A stretch of DNA of 64,000 nt from Brachionus plicatilis (GCA_010279815.1 QEOQ01000493.1:480515-544514), one strand, 5' to 3'; counted from the stretch's first letter, positions 12,649 to 23,575 are shown. The notes: generated from the sequence alone by a model not told the origin. A program made the numbers and translations.

Positions 12649-14401
12649 ATGCTTGGCAAAAACATACGACTGTGTTTAAATTTGAAAAGTCTGAATCCAA
12701 GTAAAACTTAGAAATTTAAATGTCTTGTTTATAGTTATAAATTTTATAAAAGAAAACTTGGGTTCATCGGTTAATTTCTGTTCAAGCTATAGCACCGACA
12801 AGACTAGTTCAAGCCCACCAAGTAGCGACTTGCTTGCTTCTCTCAATTTGGCAAGATATGCTCGTGGTACTGGCGGAAGGTCAAGTGTAAATGGAAATGT
12901 TGTGACTGTCTTTGGTGCAACGGGAATGATGGGTCGAATTATTTGCAACAGATTGGGAAAAGAAGGAAGCCAAATGATTCTACCAACCAGAGGTGATTTG
13001 TGGTCTGCTCGTGGCATTAAATTAACTGGAGACTTGGGTCAAGTCATTTTTTTGGTAAAACTCTGTTAAAGCTTAATATGAGAAGTATTTCAATTTTTTT
13101 TCAAAAGGACTATGATTTAAGAGATGATGAAAAGATTCGCCAAGCTGTTCAATATTCCAATGTTGTAATCAATTGTATCGGTGCTGACTATGAAACGTCG
13201 TAAATAAATTTTTTTTATTTAATAAAGCTTAATTTTTTAATTTTGACAACAACCAAAAACAATTTAGTTTTAGGGAATATCAATTTTAAAATAAATTTAA
13301 ATAATTTTTTTTTAAATAAAGAAACTTCAGTTATCACGATGTTCATGTTGATGGTCCAAGACGCTTGGCTAGAATTTCAAAAGAATGTGGCGTTGAAAAA
13401 TTTATTCATTTTTCTGCCTTGAATGCGTCGCCAAATCCGCAAAAAATATTCTTAAAGCAATCCGAATTTTTGATCTCTAAAGTAAGATTATTTTAATATA
13501 ATTATTTATTTAAATAACAAAAAAAATATGTTTAGTATGAAGGAGAGGAAGCTGTGAGAGATGAGTTTGAAAATGCAGTGATCATTCGACCATCTAATAT
13601 CTATGGAGAATCAGACCGTTTTTTGTACTATTACATTAATGACTTGAGACGTAATGTTAGCTCTATTCCACTATGGAAGAAAGGAGAAATGACCATCAAA
13701 ATGCCAGTTCATGTAATCAAAATTTTAAGTCAGTTCCTTTATACTACTTCAAAATTTTTATAGCAAAGAGATGTAGCTGATGGAGTTATGAAGATAATGA
13801 ACAATAAAGATATCAAGGGTGCCACTTATGATTTTGTTGGGTTAATAAAAAATTAAATTGAAATTTTTTTCCTACAAGCTTATATTTTATTATAGACCAG
13901 ATCGATATTTATTGAGTGAAATTGTTGATTACATTTATCAACTGCTTCAACGACCCAATATTCGAAGAAGTCATTTAACTCCAGCTAGACTGTAATTAGT
14001 TTATAAACTTAATATAATCACATCAAATTTCTATTCGAGATTTAAGTGGAATGGTTTATCTATACGAAAAAGTGATGAAGCGTCCACAATTTAGTTTAGA
14101 CCTTTTTGAAAGAGTAAATCAATTTTTTTTTCAATTAATTGTGTTTTTAAAGTATTCCTTTAAGGAATTTATTAGTGATCAATTATCTTCTGACTCGAGA
14201 AATCCGACTTTAAAAGATCTGGGTCTTGAGCTAAGAAAATTTGATGAAAGTGTAGCTTGGTGTCTCAAGGTTTTCAACAAATTGTCTTATTATAACGAAA
14301 AATTGAACGAATTTCCCGAACCAAAGCCACCTAAACCATTGAGTGATGACTTTGAATATCAATTGAGAAGAAAAATAAGACAAAGTGATTTTTTTAATTA
14401 A
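12649..14401 (+). CDS. NDUFA9: NADH dehydrogenase 1 alpha subcomplex subunit 9
   Basis: Nine exons: 12649-12700, 12735-13054, 13108-13199, 13322-13481, 13536-13712, 13764-13840, 13896-13991, 14047-14113 and 14153-14401. All junctions are GT-AG and in phase, giving 429 residues. The N-terminus (MLGKNIRLCLNLKSL) suits a mitochondrial presequence. An atypical short-chain dehydrogenase fold follows. GGRSSVNGNVVTVFGATGMM is the dinucleotide-binding loop; later family motifs are GDLGQVIFL, QYSNVVINCIG, GVEKFIHFSALNA and RPSNIYGESDRFL. NDUFA9 is an accessory subunit of complex I that binds NADPH near the quinone site. A piece of exon 2 sequence recurs at 16.57 kb. AATAAA follows the stop at about 14443. 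Confidence 0.93.
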
Positions 14402-14561
14402 ATTTTATTTCGAAAATTTAGATTTATTTATCCTAATTTAGCTCAATAAAGTGATATCTTCGAATTCGTGTTAATGTATTTTTAATTTAACAGAATTAGA
14501 AATTAATTTTCAAATAAATATTTAAATAAAAAATTAAAACCTAATTCATGAAGTCTTTTAA

Positions 14562-14803
14562 TTTTTTGTAAAAATTTTCCAAATTTCGGATTTTCGAGAA
14601 CAGTGCTTTGAGTACTCGAAAGAATGGAAGATTGACTTTTCCGAAAAATCGGTCTACCTATCTATGTCTAGCTCGGTTAAAATTTTGCATACAAACATAA
14701 CCATTAGAGGAGTTGAAGGATTTGAGTACTTAGATCTTCCAATTGGTAATAATAAATTTATTACAGGATTTATTGAGCACAAGTGGAAAAAAGTCGAAAG
14801 ATG
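14562..14803 (+). mobile_element. LINE reverse-transcriptase relic, split by a MITE
   Basis: Open frame FREQCFEYSKEWKIDFSEKS, then GVEGFEYLDLPIGNNKFITG and EHKWKKVERW. This is the stretch of a non-LTR RT after the catalytic core, where YLG-PIG-type motifs sit. The frame stops at once inside the MITE that begins at 14804. A TAA lies just upstream of 14562, so both ends are lost. On the other side of the MITE no clear continuation is readable. Confidence 0.65.
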
Positions 14804-15206
14804 GGTATTGTGAATTTTAGTACAAAAAACAAAAACAAAATATAACAAACGCCAGAGGTTAAGTTCTGAATGCCAAAACATGTTTTGTAAATTGTAGCAA
14901 CTGATACATCCTTTGTACCACCAGTATACTGATTCTGCAAAACTCTGCAATAAATCTGCAAAATTCTTAAAATTGTGAACTAGGGATATTAAAAAAATCC
15001 AACTCGACTTTATCTCAAGCTCTGGCGTCTTTTATATTTTAATTTTGTTTTTTGTACTAAAATTCACAATTATGCAGGTTAATTGCAGAGTTATGCAGAA
15101 TCAGTGTATAGGTGGTACAAAGGATGTATCAGTTGCTACAATTTGCAGGACATGTTTTGGTCCTTTACAACTTAAGCTTTGGCATTTTGTATCAAAATTC
15201 ACAATG
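14804..15206. mobile_element. MITE family A copy inserted in a LINE relic
   Basis: Left end GGTATTGTGAATTTTAGTAC, right end ...GTATCAAAATTCACAATG. The arms also share an inner pair with TGTACCACC and TGCAAAACTCTGC. The element is flanked by an 11 bp direct repeat GTCGAAAGATG (14793-14803 and 15207-15217). Its insertion interrupts the LINE frame, so it is younger than that copy. Confidence 0.8.
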
Positions 15207-15263
15207 GTCGAAAGATGTATGTATTCGTTATTTATAAAAAATTTGCATATACATTTCTAACAC

Positions 15264-15470
15264 CCTGATTTTTTTGCCTTTTTCCATTTTTTTCAACAAT
15301 ATAAAATTGCGATTGAAGGTTATCGATCCTGAGGAATCTGAAAATAAAATCAGATATATTCTATCTGAATTAGTTGTTAAAGTAAATTTTTGCTTTTTTC
15401 TATACATCGATTACCTATAATTGCAAATCTACATTGTGGAAAAAAAATGGAAAAAGGCAAAAAAATCAGG
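15264..15470. repeat. Foldback repeat with 33 bp arms
   Basis: CCTGATTTTTTTGCCTTTTT at 15264 is mirrored in reverse complement by ...GGCAAAAAAATCAGG ending at 15470. About 140 bp lies between the arms. No clear target duplication. It may be a small non-autonomous element. Confidence 0.6.
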
Positions 15471-15475
15471 TTGAA

Positions 15476-15522
15476 TTGTCGAAGCCTTCGACAACTTTTT
15501 TGGCTCGGAGCCAAAAAAGTTG
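15476..15522. repeat. Two overlapping perfect hairpins
   Basis: First palindrome 15476-15494: 9 bp arms, 1 nt loop. Second 15492-15522: CAACTTTTTTGGCTC, one G, then the exact reverse complement, giving 15 bp arms. They overlap by three bases and lie just right of the 15264-15470 foldback. Confidence 0.85.
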
Positions 15523-15943
15523 TTTTTTCGATTTCTAATGGCAAAATAATATTATTTAATTAATAAAAACTACTTTTTAGAGATATTTTTATGCTCTATT
15601 CAAAAATACAATCAGCATTGAAGTGTATCTGGAAAGTAATGAGGGTGTTTTTAGGTGTTATGGGTTGTTGTTTTTTCATTCGAAATTTAAAGGCGATGAA
15701 AAATTTTTTTAGATGAAAATTGGTGTCCAGTTAAATTCAGATAACAAGGAATAAATGAATCAAAAAAAATTTCACTTTTATAAAATTTTTTTGGTGATTT
15801 ACACCCAGTGTTGTTTTTTCGCAATCTTGATGGGTGAATGATTTAAACATAACCACTTAGAACTTATCAACAAATAATAATTTCAATAAATTTCGGATTT
15901 TTTAGTTGTAATTTCAAATTTTAATAAAATTCAATAAAATATG

Positions 15944-15972
15944 AAAATGGTTTAAAGAATTTAAACCATTTT
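15944..15972. repeat. Perfect hairpin, 13 bp arms, 3 nt loop
   Basis: AAAATGGTTTAAA, loop GAA, then the exact reverse complement. Not part of any recognised element. Confidence 0.75.
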
Positions 15973-16553
15973 AATAATTAAATACTATTTCATAATTAAA
16001 TACATTTTCATAATTTAAACAATTTTCATAATTAAATCTATTGATTCTCAAGCTAATGATCAGAGATTCAATATAAACATAAAAAGTTCAAGTTATAAAT
16101 CTTTCTTAAGAGCTAGGTTCACCAGAACTCAAAAAATAAAAATAAATTAGTTCATGCATTTGTGACGAGATCCCATGTTAAAATTAACTAATTCTAAAAA
16201 CCGATGCACTTTTAACCTAATTTTTAATTTATAAGTTCGAAAATTCTACACTAGTGCTGCGTTAAAAATTAAAATTTGAATTAAAAATGTGATTTTCAAT
16301 TTGATTTGAATATGATTTAAAAAACTAAAATAAAATTTGATTTTTAAATAATCTTATTAAATAATTTAGCTTAAATATTATATATTGGCGCGGTCTCAAT
16401 AGTAAAGTTTTCACAAAAAAGACTTCTTCGTTTTTAATTTTTTTTAATTAAAATTTGATTAAGTTTAATAAAAATTTTCCAAAATTATATTCTCTTACAA
16501 TTTTTTTAGTCTATTATAACTTGATCCTTTTTAAATGACTATATTGACGAGAG

Positions 16554-16606
16554 TTGTGACATATTTTCTCAATTTGGCAAGATATGCTCTTGGAACTAGT
16601 GGTTAC
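16554..16606 (+). pseudogene. Fragment resembling NDUFA9 exon 2
   Basis: A 23-base exact match (16567-16589) to NDUFA9 exon 2, inside a roughly 40-base stretch with about 35 identities, encodes LNLARYALGTSG where the gene has LNLARYARGTGG. The similarity ends abruptly on both sides. The local frame opens with an ATG (MTILTRVVTYF...), but the following putative exon stops at once. It is best read as a partial duplicate or filler-DNA fragment. Confidence 0.5.
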
Positions 16607-17434
16607 AATTTGACAGTAATGATCAGTCAAGTAATAGATGCTTTTGTTGTTTATATTTCAAGAATTATTATTTCTCTCATATTATATCTTTAGGAGTAAA
16701 CCAAAGCTTTTGGCAATGCCAATGAAGTATATTCAGAAAACTGTCTAAAAGCAAAAGCATGTCTAGTAAGGCAATAATCAAATTAATTTTTTGTCTTTTT
16801 ATTTGAATTTTTATATATTTTGATTAATAATTTTCATCTTAAACTAATTATTTTGTAAATAAACTATAAATAAATAATACAAAAAATAATTATATACAAC
16901 AAAAAAATAAACTTAAAATAATTAATTTCAACATGGATGTAATATTTTCTCTATAATTAACTAAATAAATAACACAAAACAATACTAAAGTTACATTTTT
17001 ATACTCTTTTCAATCGCTAATAGATTCTACCCAACTAAGATTTAAATCACTAACAAGCAATTATTTGAAATTATTTTATTTAATTCTCGAACTTCAAAAA
17101 AAGTTGATATCATAGGCCACCAATATTTTTCATAATGGTGCCCATTGTAATCCCAAGACCCTTCTTTCCAAATAAATAATACCAGAAAAAAATTCTCAGA
17201 AAATTCATAGTTTTCTTGATTAGGTACAAAGAACTAAAAAAATATCAAATATCAACTCTTAGAAGTAAGTTTAAAACAAGCAATACTTAATTTTAATTTT
17301 TTAAAATTATCCAAAAAAAATATTTTATAAACTAATATAATTAATTATATTTGTTTTTGCGGTTGTTAAATTAATAAAATAGAGTCTTTGAAAATATTAA
17401 AAAATTTATTCAAAAAATTTATCTCAATAAAAAA

Positions 17435-20320
17435 TCATTTTTTTGAAAAAGCTGGTAAAGACAATTTATCATCCAAAACTAAATTTCCTAATTTAATCAA
17501 ATTTTTAGAATAGAACACAATTAATTCAGTCAAAGTTTTAAATTTTATTTCTTCTTCAGATCCAGAATCACTATTTTTTGTATCATCAAATGAACTATTT
17601 AAACTAAGAGCTGATGAGTTAAGATAATCTTGCTCATCTCTGGCTGAATTTAACGCCATTCTTCGTTTAATATAACTAGATTTTAAAAAACAGCCAGAAT
17701 TATTTTCCTCAATTAATATATGTTTTATTTCTCCGTTACAGACCATACTCAAAATGTATTTTGAATTCGGTTTGCTATTTGGTCGTACCAAATAAGTTCC
17801 GTTTGGTTTCGATTTTAAAAATTCTATTGCTCGCTCTCTGGTACAATCAGCCATGAACCAATTCAATGAATTTGCATGAATATCGACATTTTTTTCACAA
17901 TAATCTTCACTTATTTCCGACAAACACATTTGTGTCTCTTGAGACAAGTCCAATGATTCATTTAAATTCACACTAGACATTCTCTCTAAATTATTTTGAA
18001 TTTTATCATCATTTTCTCCCCGTTGAATCAGCCACATGTGATAATTTTCTCTTTTTTTTCGCATTTCAACCAGATCAGGCCTCAGCAAATCGACTTCCTC
18101 CTGAAGTTGACTCAAAACAGTATTGCAATAGTCAACTTCTTCTCTTAATTTCTCTCTCTTGATATTAAATTCTCGTATTCTGGACTCCAGTTTTTCCTTG
18201 TTCTTTTTCATCAACGAATCCAATTGACCTGCCTCGTCATCATTTGTTTCGTCACTTGATCTACCAGCCAAACTCATAGGCATCAATTGCGACACCAAAA
18301 GCCTGGTAGTTGAGATGGCACTTGTTTTTTTGTAAAGATTGCTATTAATTGTTCTATTTACTTGGCTAATCTGTTGGTTGTACATTTCTATAATTTTTTC
18401 AAGAGCCTCCATGGCCAATTTTTTATTTTCCATGTCTTCTCTGACACTATTTATCTCAATTTCTAAATTATCATATTTTTTGGTCAATTGTTCGAACTGG
18501 TTAAAGGCATCCTGAAAAGATGAGTAAAGCTTATCAATGCTCCATTGAGTGGTCTTTCCAAATTTGTATTTGGAAACGCCGTACGTCAATACTAAATTTA
18601 GATTGTGGTTGTATTCTCTGAGAGAAACTCGTGAATAGTATGATATAAGATTGGCGACCGAGTCAAAGCGGCATGGTTTTTCTATGTCATAAAAATTACC
18701 ATTTGATTGTTCTTGGCGAAAAATTTTTATGGACTTAACTAATGATGACTTCATGACGCACAAAGTGTAGGGAGAATCGAAACTTTTGTCAGTCGAATTT
18801 CTCACCAGAAAACTTCCGTCCGGACAATTTTTCAAAATCAAATAAGTCTCGTCTCTGTTAATGTCCCCCCAAAACCATTGATTTTCACTTATAGAATCCA
18901 ATGTTTCACTAGTCACTGATCTTATTAAGTCCTGTTCGACAGGGGCAGTGGGACGCTTAGGCCGTACTTTGTACTCGGGCAATTCAACTCCCCAGTCAAC
19001 TTCAATAATCAATCTTTGAATAACTAGTGTTTGATTATCAGTATTTACAACTATGCTGGTTATATTTTTCCATTCTGGCCGAATCAAAATGCTGCGGAAA
19101 ATGTGGAACAATTTGTCTGGCAAATATTGACACCCTCGGACTTTGTGCTGATAGTCCCATACTCGAATCAAGTGTGCCATAACAGACTTTAGACAAGTTA
19201 AATTGACAGGATTCAATTGTTCATTTATAATTTGTTTAAGCTCATCTAATTTCATTGTCTGAATTTTTGCCACCAATCTATCGTATAAACATTCAGGAAG
19301 TACACTGTCCTGTAAATCTCTGAGAAAACTTTTCACCAAAGCAGCCACAGTATTTAAATCATAGGAATCGAAATTAATCAATTCAAGTCCATTTTCATTT
19401 ATGAACTCTTTTATTTTATCAATTTTAGCACTATCAGCACTCAAACGATAGATGTCGTATAAATCTTCACTGTTTTGCAAGGCTCTTTCTTCAATGTTTT
19501 TAAAGAGGCGAGCTAAAAATAGAGGAGCTTGGTCAGAAGCCTCTTGGCTCATCAACTCGATCAAATTAGCACCAAAAATTACATTTTTTCTAGGCTTGAA
19601 AGTCTTGGGATCAAGTTTACACTGTGGTAGGCCAATCTGGGAGCATTGTCTGTGGCACAATAGGCCACATTTTTGACATTGTAGTCCTTGATGAATTATG
19701 CCAAGCAATGGTCGCCTACAAATACTGCAATCAGTTAATTTGGATAAAGTTTTAAGTAAAAAGTGATGGTTGTCAGCTTTAAATTGGTTTTGGATGAGAT
19801 TTTTTTTAGCCTCTTCTTGTTCTAAAATTACTTGTTGAATATTTGAATAAAGTTTAGATTTGAATATTAGCTCATCTCTGGCTTGGAGAATGGCAGCATG
19901 ATGAAAAGGATCTCTGATTCTAAATGCGAATAATTGATAAACATCTAGGCTCAATAGTTTTACACCATTGATACCATAATTTCCAAATATTTCCGAATAT
20001 CGATGTATGTTGACCACAGCTAGCCATTCTTTCACTGTTTGTACACACCAATTCTCTACCGGAAATAAAGTTTTTCTACTTATTTCATCAATTGTTTCCG
20101 CGTCGTTTTCTAAGCATTCACTATTATTGACAAACAGTCTACATTTGTTGTGAACACATTGTGAGCATTTTAAACACGAATAGCCTATGAACCCTTCGCC
20201 CCATATGAAGTCGTTGCAATGAAAACAGATTTTTGGCTTCAGAAATGAGCGTATTTGAAATGAATGGATCTCAGATGGCGCATCTGAATCAATTGGCTTG
20301 TACTCAATGTAATTATTCAT
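17435..20320 (-). CDS. PIK3R1: Class IA PI3K regulatory subunit, C1-SAM-C1-RhoGAP-SH2-iSH2-SH2
   Basis: A single 961-codon exon. Order by residue: C1 zinc finger (17-70, CFHC...CLKC...HNKC), SAM-like helix bundle (88-155, VKEWLAVVNIHRYSEIF), second canonical C1 (186-234, HX11CX2CX13CX2CX4HX2CX7C), RhoGAP/BH domain (247-440), nSH2 (482-580, SFLVR), coiled-coil iSH2 (590-790) and cSH2 (822-950, TYLVR). The nSH2-iSH2-cSH2 module defines the p85 family, which inhibits and stabilises p110 and recruits it to pYxxM motifs. The RhoGAP arginine-finger position is kept (DIYRLSADS), but the following Gly of active GAPs is not. There is no SH3. The lack of introns is unusual beside intron-rich neighbours. 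The cSH2 has a Ser/Asp-rich insertion before its last strand. Identity to p85 is sure; which vertebrate paralogue it matches is not meaningful. Confidence 0.92.
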   Translation of the reverse strand: MNNYIEYKPIDSDAPSEIHSFQIRSFLKPKICFHCNDFIWGEGFIGYSCLKCSQCVHNKCRLFVNNSECLENDAETIDEISRKTLFPVENWCVQTVKEWLAVVNIHRYSEIFGNYGINGVKLLSLDVYQLFAFRIRDPFHHAAILQARDELIFKSKLYSNIQQVILEQEEAKKNLIQNQFKADNHHFLLKTLSKLTDCSICRRPLLGIIHQGLQCQKCGLLCHRQCSQIGLPQCKLDPKTFKPRKNVIFGANLIELMSQEASDQAPLFLARLFKNIEERALQNSEDLYDIYRLSADSAKIDKIKEFINENGLELINFDSYDLNTVAALVKSFLRDLQDSVLPECLYDRLVAKIQTMKLDELKQIINEQLNPVNLTCLKSVMAHLIRVWDYQHKVRGCQYLPDKLFHIFRSILIRPEWKNITSIVVNTDNQTLVIQRLIIEVDWGVELPEYKVRPKRPTAPVEQDLIRSVTSETLDSISENQWFWGDINRDETYLILKNCPDGSFLVRNSTDKSFDSPYTLCVMKSSLVKSIKIFRQEQSNGNFYDIEKPCRFDSVANLISYYSRVSLREYNHNLNLVLTYGVSKYKFGKTTQWSIDKLYSSFQDAFNQFEQLTKKYDNLEIEINSVREDMENKKLAMEALEKIIEMYNQQISQVNRTINSNLYKKTSAISTTRLLVSQLMPMSLAGRSSDETNDDEAGQLDSLMKKNKEKLESRIREFNIKREKLREEVDYCNTVLSQLQEEVDLLRPDLVEMRKKRENYHMWLIQRGENDDKIQNNLERMSSVNLNESLDLSQETQMCLSEISEDYCEKNVDIHANSLNWFMADCTRERAIEFLKSKPNGTYLVRPNSKPNSKYILSMVCNGEIKHILIEENNSGCFLKSSYIKRRMALNSARDEQDYLNSSALSLNSSFDDTKNSDSGSEEEIKFKTLTELIVFYSKNLIKLGNLVLDDKLSLPAFSKK

Positions 20321-21363
20321 TCTATTTGCATTATTTTAATTAATCATTCTCATCACTAAATTGTAAGCAATATTTAGTTAAAAATATTATTTACGTTATC
20401 ATTTTAAAATTTATTTTCAATTAGCTTTAAATAATTTATTAATTATTATCACAAATGTTATTTTTATTATATAAATTATTATAATTTTAAATTTATAGTC
20501 ATTGAAATTTTCTGTACAATTTTATTTAAATTAACTTGACTTTATAAAAAAATATTAATCAATAGTTTTGATTTGTGTGTATTTAAATTAACAAAAATAT
20601 TTTCCAAAAAAAATATTTTCTCCAAAGACTTTAATAAATATTTTATTTAATTAAAAAAACACGTTTATCAGTGTACCAAAAAGTTTATTTTAATTCAAAA
20701 AAAAAACAATTTTTGTTTCAATATTTATTTTCAAATAACTCACGAAAATTAAGCTACAATTTAAGGAAAAGTGCAAACCTGATTGAACCAATGGCAAAAA
20801 CCAACAGTGGTGAAAAAGCATTTGGATTTTTTTATTCTAGATTGATAAATAGTTTTTTGATCAAAAGATCAACACTGAAATATGCAACACTCAAGCTATC
20901 AATTTTCAATAATATCAATTTGATCTTTATTAACTTTGTAAAAAAATTAAAAAAATTTAATATAAATTCATCAATGTTTTATTGTTTTCATAAAAATTAA
21001 TTCTTTTTTTTTATTTTTTTAATTTTGTAAAAATCTTAATCTTATTTTAAATATTAAAAAAATTTATTTGCATTAAATAAATGAAGTGTTAATCAGTCGA
21101 CTACGATAAGGGCACTAGCCAGTTGATTAACCTTGAAATTAAAATATTAATAATTAAAAAAAACTGTCTTAGTTTAAATGAATCAAAATTATCAACAGAT
21201 AAAAAATTTCACAACTTAATTTACCTTTGCAGACGTAATTTATTTATATTAAATGATTTTTTGTAAACAGAAAAAAATTTTAAAAAAATTGCTTAAGAAT
21301 CAAATTTATTAAAATCTAAAAGTTTCGTGCTAACTAAACAAAAATAATTTTGGAAAAAAATAT
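20321..21363. other. AT-rich intergenic region
   Basis: Includes the promoter side of the PI3K regulatory gene and the 3' side of the Cys-rich gene. A 109-codon plus-strand frame at 20671-21000 begins with GTG, is Lys/Asn/Phe-rich and shows no domain, so it is not annotated. Confidence 0.5.
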
Positions 21364-22526
21364 TTAAGCACATACACCATTAGTGTAAGTAAATCCTTGT
21401 TTGCAAACGCATCTGTAACCATTGCATTCCAAATTAGCTGCTGAGTCACACCTGTCTCCGGTGTTAGCTGAATTTTCATAACTTTCATATGAATCAAACT
21501 TCTTTGATAGTTTACATCTCGCATTGTATGGAAACGAATCTAATTTCATTAATTAATATAATTAATTGAGAATTTTTTAATTGACTTACCGCAAATTCCT
21601 AATATTGAATTCCAACTTCCAACTGGGCATCTAAAATTTTAGAACATTAAATATCATTTTGTATTCAAAATTATTTAACAAAATTTTCTTACGCGCAGCT
21701 TCCCGACATACATCGTAATCCACGATTGCATGTTTTATCTCTAAACCCAAAATTACAGGTGACATTAAAAGTATCACAAAACATTCCATTCCATTCTCCA
21801 GCTGGACATCTAAACAAAAAATTGATAAATAAACAATTTTTAAATTAATATTGATTAAATACAGGCATCTATTTCCTGAATCAGTTTGTGTACATTTTAA
21901 ATTCTGTTTTCTACAAACACGGGAGCTTGAACAGGTTTTGTTGAAAAAATCTAAAATTAAAAATTCAATAGATTTATATTTAAAATTTTTGATGCTAATT
22001 ACCGCATTTTTCTCCGTCCCAAACAGATTCTCCTGGGCATCTAGAGAAATTCAATTTAAACTATAAAAAAATCAAAAATTAATGTTTACTGGCAAATGTC
22101 ATTTGAACATTCGAATCCTTGAATTTTGCATTCAAAATTATTGCTACAAGTCATTCCGAACCTCTCTAAATAAAAAAAAATAAAATTATTAAAAATTTTT
22201 CAGAGATCATACCACAATGTTTTCCGTTCCATGTAGAATTTGAAGGACATAAGCAGATATTTGACTGACATTCTAAATTATCTTTACAGTAAGTTTTCCA
22301 TTTTTTAACTATACAAGATTGATTGAAGCGTCCTGTTACAATTTCATCCTTCCAACTTTCTCGAGATTCGCTTGATTCTTTGGATTTGTAGGATCCGTGA
22401 AATCTCTTAAGCTCAACAGTCGCAAAAATAACAAAGAGAACTTAATATTTTATTAATTTAAAACTTTCTAATATTAAGCTAATAATTTAATCATTTACCC
22501 GAAATAATCAACTTTAAGTTAGACAT
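21364..22526 (-). CDS. Secreted cysteine-rich EB/EGF-like repeat protein
   Basis: Eight exons: 22526-22499, 22440-22213, 22165-22090, 22040-22003, 21950-21863, 21809-21693, 21630-21590 and 21539-21364. All joins are GT-AG and in phase, giving 263 residues. The N-terminus MSNLKLIISVLFVIFATVEL is a signal peptide, split by the first intron. The body repeats a module of two exons: a short one coding CPxGxxWxGxxC (CPGESVWDGEKC, CPAGEWNGMFC, CPVGSWNSILGIC) and a longer one with four or more cysteines. The pattern resembles EB-module or EGF-like secreted proteins of nematodes and rotifers. The last exon ends CVCKQGFTYTNGVCA then stop. No transmembrane segment, so it is probably extracellular. Specific function unknown. 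Several exons are under 45 bp. Confidence 0.82.
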
Positions 22527-23448
22527 TTTTTTTTACTTTTTATTTTTCCTTCAATACTTACTTTTATATGCAGAAATCGTTTAATTAAATTTCTTGAAAA
22601 AATTTAATTCGCATCCTAGACAGAAATTTTGCTAAATCATTCCATTCCATTGTACAGGCACAATATTTGTTTTATAATAATTTTATATTTTTACTTATTT
22701 ACTAGTCGTGATTTATGGGTACACCAAAAAAGTTAATAAGCATTAAAAAAGCTTTTAATTGATTGAATCATTCTATTATTTAAATAAATAAAGCAAAAAT
22801 CAATGCTTTTCTCTTTATGATAATTTGAATTCTGACAAAATAATTTAATTAATTTTTTTGTTTAAAAGACTTTTTTGTGAAAAATCGAATTTCTTTTTAT
22901 TTAATCAGAATTCAGAGTTTTAAAATGATGATTAACTATTATTTCTAATTTTAATTAATTTAAAAAAAAATAAAGTAAATTTTATTCTATTAAATATACA
23001 CTACTGCAACGCCTTGAAAATTTTACGTGAATATACGTAAACTATCGATAATTGACGTATATTCACGTAAAAAAAAGTAATAATACGCATTTTTACGTAA
23101 AGATAATTTTGTAAATTAACGTTTATTGACATAATTATACAATAATTTCCGTAATTTTAAGTAAATTTACCCATTTTACTGTAAATTTAGTGTTGGCAAT
23201 CGATTATCAATAATAGATTCAATAATCGACTATTTTTTTTTAGTCGATTATTAAATCGATTAATTTTTTTTAGTCGACTATTAAATCGATTAAATTTTTT
23301 TAGNGTTTTTTATTTTTTTTAAATATTTTTTTGCATATTTAGGGTTTTAAATATTTAAATTTTACTCAATTTTTAAGGTAACTTTTGAATTTCAATTAGC
23401 TTTTTAATCTTTTAATTTTTTAAATAATCTAATTTATTGATTTTTAGC
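22527..23448. other. Intergenic repeat-rich stretch
   Basis: Contains scattered TTTACGTAA-type palindromic repeats at about 23020-23200 and, from about 23189, the left end of a hAT-like element (TAGTGTTGGCAATCGATTAT) also seen at 39.5 kb. That copy decays into TCGATTATTAAATCGATTA repeats around an ambiguous base at 23304. No gene seen. Confidence 0.55.
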
Positions 23449-23575
23449 TGAGTTGTTTAAAAATCACAAGTTTCAAGTCAAGTCCATGTCCGAAATTTTT
23501 TTTTCAAAGCCCGAGCCAACGATTTTTTTTTCCAGTCCGGACTTGGACTTAATTTTGAACTTTTAAACAACTCTG
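23449..23575. mobile_element. hAT-type MITE, CAGAGTTG family
   Basis: Arms CTGAGTTGTTTAAAAATCAC and ...AACTTTTAAACAACTCTG. Flanking octamers ATTTTTAG and ATTTTAAG differ at one base. Interior has AAGTCCGGACTTGGACTT-like palindromes. Same tip as the element at 25.8 kb. Confidence 0.55.

Larger units (their letters stand above)
15523..17434. other. AT-rich intergenic region
   Basis: No supported intact gene. It holds a perfect hairpin at 15944-15972 (13 bp arms, loop GAA) and a short NDUFA9-like remnant (16554-16606). The right part should include the 3' end of the PI3K regulatory gene. Confidence 0.5.

Noticed and set aside
20671..21000. 109-codon plus-strand open frame
   Set aside because: It begins with GTG, is Lys/Asn/Phe-rich like random AT-rich DNA, and has no domain or splice partner.
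21095..21130. GTTAATCA...TGATTAAC stem at the 5' side of a possible RNA gene
   Set aside because: Arms are only 8 bp with a 28 nt loop; it fits chance and no RNA family.
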